Part shown: piece after piece, positions 1-6,628 of the stretch
Layout of the letters: the number at the start of each line of letters is the position of its first letter
Numbering within the stretch: position 1 is the stretch's first letter
DNA from: Paratractidigestivibacter sp963611755
Lineage (GTDB): Bacteria; Actinomycetota; Coriobacteriia; Coriobacteriales; Atopobiaceae
Direction: 5' to 3'
NCBI GenBank assembly: GCA_963611755.1
Contig: CAVDTK010000070.1
Location: 1-11,268 of the forward strand
DNA: 11,268 nt
Made by a program: the position numbers and the translations under genes
Notes under the pieces: model-generated
What the model was told of the DNA's origin: nothing
What the model saw: only the letters and a program-made list of their open reading frames with translations
Databases searched by the model: none

Positions 1-1450
<1,450 letters not shown>

Positions 1451-1463
1451 GAAGAGTCCTTTT

Positions 1464-1481
1464 CTCACGTGAGCCCCGGGG
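1464..1481. promoter_or_regulatory. two adjacent palindromes in the pgi leader
   Basis: A perfect 10-bp palindrome CTCACGTGAG (1464-1473) is directly followed by the palindrome CCCCGGGG (1474-1481). Both lie between the predicted pgi transcription start (~1488) and the Shine-Dalgarno sequence. The position suits a repressor or RNA-structure element, but I recognise no known operator here, and GC-rich DNA yields such palindromes by chance. Confidence 0.25.
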
Positions 1482-1494
1482 GTACCGATGGCTC

Positions 1495-1523
1495 GCTACA
1501 TACCAGGTGCTATTTTACGTCAA
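1495..1523 (-). promoter_or_regulatory. candidate pgi promoter
   Basis: On the minus strand TTGACG (1523-1518, five of six matches to the -35 consensus) is followed after 17 bp by the weak -10 TGTAGC (1500-1495). An overlapping TGG-TATGTA (extended -10-like, spacing 15) is an alternative. Transcription would start near 1488 and give a leader of about 38 nt. The AT-rich run around 1510-1530 in otherwise GC-rich DNA supports a promoter here, but the -10 is poor. Confidence 0.4.
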
Positions 1524-1541
1524 GTTTTTGCCTGCGACCGC

Positions 1542-2096
1542 TTAATATGGCTCGGCCAAAGGCGGAATTTGCTTGAGACGGGCCCACATCAGCTGCTTTT
1601 GGCGAGGGTCGCCCAATGCGGCCGCAAAGCCGCCCAGGTTAAGCACGCGCATCCCGCAGACGTGCGCGACCACGCCGGCCTGAAGCATGGCCTCCTCAAA
1701 GGAGTCGAGAATGGCCAGGTCGTCGGCAAAGGCCTCGCGCACAGCGGCCGCCGCGGCCTCGTCGCAGCACACGAGGGTCGCCGGGTCGAGAACCGCCACC
1801 GCCTCGCGCAAAAGCTCCGCGTCCAGCGGCGTGCCCGTAGCGTCGCAGGTCAGAAGGGTCTCCCACTCCTCCGGGGCATATCCCAGGGCCTTCAGGGATG
1901 CCTGGAGCGCCGTCCCTTCCGCGTCGAAGTAGCGAGAAGACCCGTTCTTCTCGCCGTCCGTCAGCTCGCCCTTGGCAAACAGGATGGTCGAGAAGGCGTT
2001 GCCGCCGAGAACGACCCCGCGCGCCGCCAGCGCCTCGACCTCGGCCGAGGTCTTGTCCGCGCAGGCCTTCCTAAGGGTCTCTTTTGATCCAGCCAT
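1542..2096 (-). CDS. small protein resembling a degenerate uracil-DNA glycosylase (family 4) fold
   Basis: 184 residues from ATG at 2096, chosen because GGAAG sits five bases upstream; a longer frame from 2210 would add 38 residues that look non-coding. No family is certain. The order of segments recalls family-4 uracil-DNA glycosylases: FDAEGTALQASLKALGY (58-73) resembles the segment after motif 1, LDPATLVCCDEAAAAAV (103-119) resembles the 'L.P..IV.LG..AA' helix, and the end NLGGFAAALGDP..K..MWARLKQI (153-177) resembles 'HPAYLLRNP..K...W.DLK'. The catalytic motif GEAPG, the C-terminal HPA(Y/S) motif and the four iron-sulfur cysteines of that family are not seen. If the fold is right, the protein is probably not an active glycosylase. 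Two adjacent cysteines (C110-C111) stand out. It lies 91 bp upstream of pgi on the same strand and is divergent from trxA. The function is unknown; the fold is inferred by eye. Confidence 0.75.
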   Translation of the reverse strand: MAGSKETLRKACADKTSAEVEALAARGVVLGGNAFSTILFAKGELTDGEKNGSSRYFDAEGTALQASLKALGYAPEEWETLLTCDATGTPLDAELLREAVAVLDPATLVCCDEAAAAAVREAFADDLAILDSFEEAMLQAGVVAHVCGMRVLNLGGFAAALGDPRQKQLMWARLKQIPPLAEPY

Positions 2097-2174
2097 CTGC
2101 TCTTCCGCTTTCTGATACCGTGAGTTGCCGCGCGCCCAGGCGGCCAAATTAGGCTGAAGGGACGCGGCGGACGA

Positions 2175-2205
2175 ATGACACAAGCTTACCCTTCTAGGGT
2201 ATAAG
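2175..2205 (+). promoter_or_regulatory. candidate trxA operon promoter
   Basis: ATGACA (2175-2180, five of six matches to TTGACA) and TATAAG (2200-2205, five of six matches to TATAAT) face trxA with a spacing of 19 bp, longer than the usual 17. The predicted transcription start is near 2212, giving a ~47-nt leader before ATG 2259. It lies in an AT-richer stretch between divergent genes. I found no convincing promoter for the opposite gene. Confidence 0.4.
2187..2201. promoter_or_regulatory. perfect dyad TACCCT-TCT-AGGGTA at the trxA -10
   Basis: The 6-bp arms TACCCT (2187-2192) and AGGGTA (2196-2201) pair perfectly around a 3-nt centre and overlap the candidate -10 hexamer. A short stem this close to the promoter is better explained as a protein-binding site than as a terminator. 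The TACCC...GGGTA pattern resembles operators of the CsoR/CstR/FrmR repressor family (copper or persulfide sensors). That assignment is inference only, since no such regulator gene is in the window. Confidence 0.35.
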
Positions 2206-2258
2206 CCCAACTAAGAAAATTCACCGCAGCCAATGCTGCCCAGCTCAAAGGATTCACC

Positions 2259-2579
2259 ATGGCCGCAAACCACATCACCGCCCCCGAGTTCGACTCGACG
2301 CTCGCGCAAGCAACCGTCCCCGTCCTCGTTGATTTCTGGGCGCCCTGGTGCGGCCCCTGCCGCGCCCTCGGCCCCGTGGTCGAGGAGGTCGCGGGCCAGC
2401 TCAAGGGCAAGCTCGAGGTCTACAAGTGCAACGTCGACGAAGAGGAGGAGCTGGCCACGCGCTTTAGGATCGTCTCGATCCCCACGCTCATCGTCTTCAA
2501 GGGCGGCAAGCCCGTCCACACCATGGTGGGCAATATGCCCAAGGCCGAGCTTCTCGCCGAGTTGGAGCAGTGGATTTAA
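2259..2579 (+). CDS. trxA: thioredoxin
   Basis: 106-residue single-domain thioredoxin, a cytosolic disulfide reductase that takes electrons from thioredoxin reductase (not in this window). The redox motif WCGPC is at residues 30-34 within VDFWAPWCGPC, the buried aspartate of VDF (D25) is present, and the cis-proline loop SIPT follows at 75-78. The C-terminal strand and helix (VFKGGKPV ... LLAELEQWI) are normal, and the length is typical of the family. An extra cysteine lies at position 57. The start is supported by AAAGGA six bases upstream of ATG. The stop TAA overlaps the ATG of the next frame (TAATG), so translation is probably coupled. The last third of the gene, from base 2426, is included in the 659-bp tandem duplication, but this first copy is intact. 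Confidence 0.97.
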   Translation: MAANHITAPEFDSTLAQATVPVLVDFWAPWCGPCRALGPVVEEVAGQLKGKLEVYKCNVDEEEELATRFRIVSIPTLIVFKGGKPVHTMVGNMPKAELLAELEQWI

Positions 2580-3084
2580 TGAGCTCTTTGCACGTCAAGA
2601 ACGTCGCGCGCCGCGCCTTTGGTCTCCTTAAGGACAACGTCCGCCTCCTGGTGATCATAGCCGCGGCGCTCATCTTCTCGCTGCTGTTGGAAGACGTTGC
2701 CGAGGGTCAGATCATGGCCTTGGACGTCTACGCCTACCGCTTCTTCGTCGAGTACCTGCGCTCCGACTTCATGACGCCCATCATGGAGGGCTTCACCTCA
2801 CTGTCTTCTGTGGCGGTGGTGCTGGTCATGGCCCTGATCGTCTCGGCCTTCGCGCCGGGGCGGGCGCCGGGGCGCTGCGTATGCGCCAACGTCATCGGCG
2901 CGCTTATCCTCAACCAGGTGTTGAAGTTCATCGTGCAGCGGCCGCGCCCCGACGGCTTTCGCCTGGCCACCGAGTCCAGCTACAGCTTCCCGTCCGGCCA
3001 CTCGATGATCTCGATGGCGTTCTACGGGCTTCTCATCTGGATGATCTGGAAATACGAGAAGGACGACATCTTGCGCCACGTCTG
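2426..3084 (+). repeat. 659-bp exact tandem duplication, copy 1
   Basis: This unit holds the last third of trxA and the first 168 codons of the PAP2 phosphatase gene. It is followed head-to-tail by an apparently identical copy at 3085-3743; I saw no difference on line-by-line comparison. The two parental joints share the four bases GTGC (2426-2429 in trxA; 3744-3747 in the PAP2 gene), which also form the new joint at 3085-3088. That is the pattern of a microhomology-mediated duplication. Confidence 0.95.
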
Positions 3085-3238
3085 GTGCAACGTCGACGAA
3101 GAGGAGGAGCTGGCCACGCGCTTTAGGATCGTCTCGATCCCCACGCTCATCGTCTTCAAGGGCGGCAAGCCCGTCCACACCATGGTGGGCAATATGCCCA
3201 AGGCCGAGCTTCTCGCCGAGTTGGAGCAGTGGATTTAA
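2579..3238 (+). CDS. chimeric frame: truncated PAP2 phosphatase fused in frame to thioredoxin C-terminus
   Basis: 219 residues created by the tandem duplication. Residues 1-169 are identical to the N-terminus of the intact PAP2 protein downstream, with four membrane helices (about 21-40, 75-92, 102-119, 142-157), motif 1 KFIVQRPRP (116-124) and motif 2 PSGH (138-141). From residue 170 the frame passes into the last 50 residues of thioredoxin, including the cis-proline SIPT but not WCGPC. The third PAP2 motif (SR...H...D), with the nucleophile histidine, and helices 5-6 are lost, so neither half should be catalytic. ATG 2579 overlaps the trxA stop (TAATG), with GGAG 11 bases upstream. A GTG at 2570 is possible, but its Shine-Dalgarno spacing is only two bases. 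The product is probably a non-functional by-product that still carries ribosomes to the intact copy. It could instead be an assembly artefact. Confidence 0.7.
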   Translation: MSSLHVKNVARRAFGLLKDNVRLLVIIAAALIFSLLLEDVAEGQIMALDVYAYRFFVEYLRSDFMTPIMEGFTSLSSVAVVLVMALIVSAFAPGRAPGRCVCANVIGALILNQVLKFIVQRPRPDGFRLATESSYSFPSGHSMISMAFYGLLIWMIWKYEKDDILRHVWCNVDEEEELATRFRIVSIPTLIVFKGGKPVHTMVGNMPKAELLAELEQWI

Positions 3239-3743
3239 TGAGCTCTTTGCACGTCAAGAACGTCGCGCGCCGCGCCTTTGGTCTCCTTAAGGACAACGTC
3301 CGCCTCCTGGTGATCATAGCCGCGGCGCTCATCTTCTCGCTGCTGTTGGAAGACGTTGCCGAGGGTCAGATCATGGCCTTGGACGTCTACGCCTACCGCT
3401 TCTTCGTCGAGTACCTGCGCTCCGACTTCATGACGCCCATCATGGAGGGCTTCACCTCACTGTCTTCTGTGGCGGTGGTGCTGGTCATGGCCCTGATCGT
3501 CTCGGCCTTCGCGCCGGGGCGGGCGCCGGGGCGCTGCGTATGCGCCAACGTCATCGGCGCGCTTATCCTCAACCAGGTGTTGAAGTTCATCGTGCAGCGG
3601 CCGCGCCCCGACGGCTTTCGCCTGGCCACCGAGTCCAGCTACAGCTTCCCGTCCGGCCACTCGATGATCTCGATGGCGTTCTACGGGCTTCTCATCTGGA
3701 TGATCTGGAAATACGAGAAGGACGACATCTTGCGCCACGTCTG
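3085..3743 (+). repeat. 659-bp exact tandem duplication, copy 2
   Basis: Second copy of the unit at 2426-3084, directly adjacent and in the same orientation. It contributes the thioredoxin tail of the chimera (to 3238) and codons 1-168 of the intact PAP2 gene. Because 659 leaves remainder 2 on division by 3, the thioredoxin tail falls in the PAP2 reading frame, which is why an open fusion results. The sequence becomes unique again after GTGC at 3744-3747. Confidence 0.95.
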
Positions 3744-3912
3744 GTGCTGCTTGTTTGCCGTCATCATCGTGATGGTAGGCATCAGCCGCATCTACCTGGG
3801 CGTTCACTACGCCTCGGACGTCATCGCGGGCTTCTGCGTCTCTTTCTTGTGGCTGGCGTTCTTTACCAAGGTCATCGCCCCGCTCTTCATGATCGAGAAG
3901 GACCTCACCTAG
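3238..3912 (+). CDS. PAP2-family membrane phosphatase (PgpB/BcrC-like)
   Basis: 224-residue integral membrane lipid-phosphate phosphatase of the PAP2 superfamily. All three active-site motifs are present: KFIVQRPRP (KX6RP, 116-124), PSGH (138-141) and SRIYLGVHYASD (SRX5HX3D, 183-194). H190 is the expected nucleophile and H141 the acid/base. Six hydrophobic helices are evident (about 21-40, 75-92, 102-119, 142-157, 171-187, 195-216), as in PgpB and BcrC-type undecaprenyl-pyrophosphate phosphatases whose active site faces outside. The substrate (undecaprenyl diphosphate, phosphatidylglycerophosphate or phosphatidate) cannot be told from sequence alone. ATG 3238 overlaps the stop of the chimera (TAATG), reproducing the ancestral trxA/PAP2 overlap, so expression should be coupled to the upstream frames. 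The only Shine-Dalgarno is GGAG 11 bases upstream, inside the repeated thioredoxin tail. It is the last gene of the operon. Confidence 0.93.
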   Translation: MSSLHVKNVARRAFGLLKDNVRLLVIIAAALIFSLLLEDVAEGQIMALDVYAYRFFVEYLRSDFMTPIMEGFTSLSSVAVVLVMALIVSAFAPGRAPGRCVCANVIGALILNQVLKFIVQRPRPDGFRLATESSYSFPSGHSMISMAFYGLLIWMIWKYEKDDILRHVWCCLFAVIIVMVGISRIYLGVHYASDVIAGFCVSFLWLAFFTKVIAPLFMIEKDLT

Positions 3913-3972
3913 GCGGCGAGAAGACCGCGCCGGCCGGCGCCCCGCCGCGCGCTCACACCCCGCAAACCAAAA

Positions 3973-4003
3973 GCCCCCGCGGCCATCCGAAGGCCGCGGG
4001 GGC
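3973..4003 (-). terminator. hairpin terminator between convergent operons
   Basis: Perfect 12-bp stem GCCCCCGCGGCC (3973-3984) / GGCCGCGGGGGC (3992-4003) with a 7-nt loop. Read on the minus strand, the stem is followed by TTTTGGTTT, a recognisable U-tract for the operon ending at 4009. On the plus strand only AATCTTT follows, so it may also stop the PAP2 operon, less efficiently. The rest of 3913-4008 shows nothing else. Confidence 0.85.
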
Positions 4004-4008
4004 AATCT

Positions 4009-4458
4009 TTACAGCTGGATGATCTCCACCGAGACGATCTTGTCGTCCTCGGTGATGATGCGCCCCATCGAGGGGCCGCCGCCGCGCGGGTACGTGGGGC
4101 TGCCAGGGTTCATAAGCAGGGTTCCCGTGACCTCGTCGCGCAGGTAGAAGGGCTTGTGCGTGTGCCCGCAGATCGCGATGTCGCAATCGGCCAGGTTCAG
4201 GCGCTCGCGGTAGTGGCACACGTGCCACATGAAGTCGCTGGCGTAGAAGACCTTCTTCTCCTTGACCTCGGGGCCGTAGTCGTAGGCCCAGTCGTTGTTG
4301 CCCAGGCACATCTGCAGCGGCGCGATGGCCTTCAAGGTGCGGTAATCCGCCGAAGAGCAGATGTCGCCGGCATGGACGATGTAATCCGCGCCCTCAAGCT
4401 GCTCAAGAAGCTCAGGCGAGAGGAACCCGTGGGTATCCGAGATGATGTCGAAACGCAT
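4009..4458 (-). CDS. YfcE/MJ0936-type metallophosphoesterase
   Basis: 149-residue calcineurin-like phosphoesterase of the small YfcE/MJ0936 (Metallophos_2) type, a two-metal cytosolic phosphodiesterase whose natural substrate is generally unknown. Metal-ligand motifs appear in order: DTH (D8, H10), GD (D32), GNND (53-56), a histidine in the segment WHVCH (79-82) and GHTH (98-101). They are followed by the family's NPGSPTYPRGG (117-127). The length is slightly short of E. coli YfcE (about 184 residues) but normal for the archaeal/Gram-positive version. The ATG at 4458 is 16 bases past the stop of the response regulator. Its AAGGAG (4476-4471) overlaps that TAA stop and has a rather long spacing of 12. 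It is the last gene of the minus-strand operon and is followed by the hairpin at 3973-4003. The class is clear; the link to the two-component system is unexplained. Confidence 0.92.
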   Translation of the reverse strand: MRFDIISDTHGFLSPELLEQLEGADYIVHAGDICSSADYRTLKAIAPLQMCLGNNDWAYDYGPEVKEKKVFYASDFMWHVCHYRERLNLADCDIAICGHTHKPFYLRDEVTGTLLMNPGSPTYPRGGGPSMGRIITEDDKIVSVEIIQL

Positions 4459-4474
4459 TGTGGAGAAGTGCTCC

Positions 4475-5194
4475 TTAGAGGCCGAGTGCTCGCTTAAGGG
4501 CAACCACGCGACGACGGGAGACGGAGATCTTCTTGCCCTCGATGCCGTTGATGCCCAGCTGCAGGATGCCAGAAGAGATGACCTCAACGTCCTCGACGAA
4601 CTCAAGATTAACAATGTAGCCACGATGCACGCGGAAGAAACCGTGCGGCGCGAGCTTCTCCTCGAGCTTTGCCAGCGAGATGGTCGACAAGAAGCGATCG
4701 CCGTCGGTGTAGATGCAGGAGTAGTCGTCCTTGGCCTCGATGTAGCGGATCTGGTCAACGGGGACCAGGACCTTGCGGCCGCTCTTAACCACGGGGATGC
4801 GCTCCACGGAAGAGTGGCTTTGCGGCTGCTGGGGCTTGGAGCGGGCCTCGACCTTGTCCAGGGCCTGCGCCAGGCGGTCGGCCTCGACGGGCTTCATCAG
4901 GTAGTCGACGGCGTCGACGTTGAAGGCGTCCAGGGCGTACTCACTGTACGCGGTCACAAAGATGATCGCGGGCGGGTTCTTGAGCTTGTGAAGCGCCTCG
5001 GCGAGCTGCATGCCGTTGGTCTTGGGCATCGAGATGTCCAAGAACATGACGTCGGCCTTGCCCTCCATCAGGCGCTCGACGGCCTCGCGGGCCGAGCTGG
5101 CCTCTAGGATGGCCTCGACCCTGCCCGTCTCCTCGAGAAGAAACCGCAGCTCAGAACGTGCGGGGGCCTCGTCATCAACAATCATCGCGCGCAT
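4475..5194 (-). CDS. LytTR-family response regulator
   Basis: 239-residue DNA-binding response regulator of the LytR/AgrA type. The receiver domain (1-115) has the acidic pair D7-D8, phospho-acceptor D53 (FLDISMP), T81 and K101 (MKPVE). A short linker rich in Q, S and P (about 116-130) leads to a LytTR DNA-binding domain (133-239) with the typical IRYIEAKDDY, FFRVHRGYIVNL and KKISVSRRR stretches. It should be phosphorylated by the kinase encoded 51 bp upstream and bind promoter direct repeats. The ATG at 5194 has AAAAGGAG eight bases upstream. Members of this family commonly control cell-envelope, autolysis, transport or peptide-signalling genes; the target here cannot be told. The promoter region of its own operon (7930-7948) is a natural candidate for autoregulation. 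Confidence 0.95.
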   Translation of the reverse strand: MRAMIVDDEAPARSELRFLLEETGRVEAILEASSAREAVERLMEGKADVMFLDISMPKTNGMQLAEALHKLKNPPAIIFVTAYSEYALDAFNVDAVDYLMKPVEADRLAQALDKVEARSKPQQPQSHSSVERIPVVKSGRKVLVPVDQIRYIEAKDDYSCIYTDGDRFLSTISLAKLEEKLAPHGFFRVHRGYIVNLEFVEDVEVISSGILQLGINGIEGKKISVSRRRVVALKRALGL

Positions 5195-5245
5195 AGCACA
5201 AACTCCTTTTAAACGCCCAAGGCTGCAAGCAGCCGTCAGTACATC

Positions 5246-6628
5246 TTAGATGTTCTCGGAAGAACCGTCAGCCAGTCGACTTCTTGCGCCGCTTAAGCGT
5301 AAGGTAACGCAAGTTCCTTCTCCAGGCTTTGAAACAATCTCGACCCCGGAGCCGAGGTCGAACACCCTCTCCACGCGCTCGGCCACGTTGCGAAGAGCCA
5401 TGCCCGCGCCGCGCCGCTTGGTGGGGTTATCGTCTTCTACCTGGCCCGCATTGGGGTCAAGCAGGCGCGCGGCGACCTCCTCGGTCATGCCAAGGCCGTC
5501 GTCTGCCACGGCGACAAGAACGTCGTCCCCGTCGCAGGCCACGTGGATGTCCACGTGGAGCGCCCCGCTGTCGCGCATCGCGTGGCGCACGGCGTTCTCC
5601 ACGATGGGCTGCACCAGGAAAGACGGCACCATAAGGTCGCCGCAGCCGCCCTCCACGTGCTCGCTCTCCACGATGCGGTCCTCGCCAAAGCGGGCCTTCT
5701 CGATGGTGAGGTAACGGCGGGTCTGCTCAAGCTCCTGCGAAAGCGGGATGAGCGTGGCCTGCGAGCTCTCCAGCGTGCGGCGATAAAACAGCGAGAACTC
5801 GCGAAGGATCTCGCGGGCACGCATGGGATCTGTGCGGCAGAGACTCGCGATGGTGTTGAGCGTGTTGAACAAGAAGTGCGGGTTGATCTGGGCCTGCAGG
5901 GCCTTGACCTCGGCGCGGGCGGTGAGCTCGGCCTGGTAATCAAGCTCGTAGGCAGAAAGCTGCGTGGAGAGAAGCTGGCCCAGGCCGCGCGCGATCGCGA
6001 GCTGGGTCTTGTCCATGTCCAGGTCGCTCGTGTAGTAGAGCTTGATGGCGCCCAGCGCGCGGTCCTGCACCACCAAAGGCACGATGACGCCAAAGGCGTT
6101 GCCCTTCTGGCCTGCGCCCACGGTAAAGCGAGCAGGGCGCTCCATCTCGGTGTCCATGGAGTAGAAGGTCTCCATGCGCTTGGACTTCAAGACCTCGGTG
6201 GTGGCGCGGCTGTTGGGCGAGCCTGGCGTGAACGCCACCGGGAACGGACCCACGCAGGCCAAGACGGTGGTCGTGTTGGTGATGGCCACGCCCTCGGCGT
6301 TGGTCTCGGGCAGAAGCAGCGAGCAGATTGCCTGCGCGTTCTCGGCCGTGAGGCCGCCGCGCAGGTGCTCCAAGGTGTTGGTCGCCACGCGCAGGGTGCG
6401 CTCGGTGGCCTGCGAGCGGGTGTCGTCGGGGGTCAGGTGGACCGTGCCGCCCAAGACGACGCTCGCGGCCATGACGCAGCCGCAGATCATGGCCACAGCC
6501 ACGTTATCAGCCGAGACGGACCAGACAAGGGCGGCGAGAACCACGACCACCGTGACAAGAAGGATGACGTCAGGCCAGCGAGAACCCCTCATCTGGCGGT
6601 GGTCAGACAGCCTATTGGGCAGCTTCAT
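5246..6628 (-). CDS. LytS-type sensor histidine kinase
   Basis: 460-residue membrane sensor kinase. A short cytosolic N-terminus is followed by two closely spaced transmembrane helices (about 20-39 and 43-63) with almost no external loop. A GAF-like cytosolic sensor region follows (about 95-225), then a linker, the His_kinase domain with LQAQINPHFLFNTLNTI (H251 as phospho-acceptor), and an HATPase with N-box PIVENAVRHA (341-350), G1 DDGLG (376-380) and G2 RGAGMALRN (406-414). This is the LytS/YehU architecture, but the usual multi-helix 5TM sensor is replaced by two helices plus GAF, so an intracellular or membrane signal is likely. I chose ATG 6628 because AGGGGG lies eight bases upstream; a GTG at 6637 has no usable ribosome site. 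The start overlaps the glycosyltransferase gene by 17 bp, so translation is coupled. The partner regulator is next downstream. Confidence 0.94.
   Translation of the reverse strand: MKLPNRLSDHRQMRGSRWPDVILLVTVVVVLAALVWSVSADNVAVAMICGCVMAASVVLGGTVHLTPDDTRSQATERTLRVATNTLEHLRGGLTAENAQAICSLLLPETNAEGVAITNTTTVLACVGPFPVAFTPGSPNSRATTEVLKSKRMETFYSMDTEMERPARFTVGAGQKGNAFGVIVPLVVQDRALGAIKLYYTSDLDMDKTQLAIARGLGQLLSTQLSAYELDYQAELTARAEVKALQAQINPHFLFNTLNTIASLCRTDPMRAREILREFSLFYRRTLESSQATLIPLSQELEQTRRYLTIEKARFGEDRIVESEHVEGGCGDLMVPSFLVQPIVENAVRHAMRDSGALHVDIHVACDGDDVLVAVADDGLGMTEEVAARLLDPNAGQVEDDNPTKRRGAGMALRNVAERVERVFDLGSGVEIVSKPGEGTCVTLRLSGARSRLADGSSENI

Noticed and set aside
2426..3743. Mobile element as the cause of the repeat
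   Set aside because: There is no transposase, no terminal inverted repeat and no target-site duplication; the joint shares only GTGC with the parental sites, which fits simple tandem duplication.
2798..4005. Repeated minus-strand frames of 126 and 182 codons opposite the PAP2 copies
   Set aside because: They are shadows of the duplicated PAP2/thioredoxin sequence. Their mutual similarity only reflects the 659-bp repeat.
4459..4758. Extension of the phosphoesterase reading frame upstream to 4758
   Set aside because: This stretch is the response-regulator gene in another frame and is composed of R, S, T and A runs. ATG 4458 begins exactly at the family's MRFDIISDTH.
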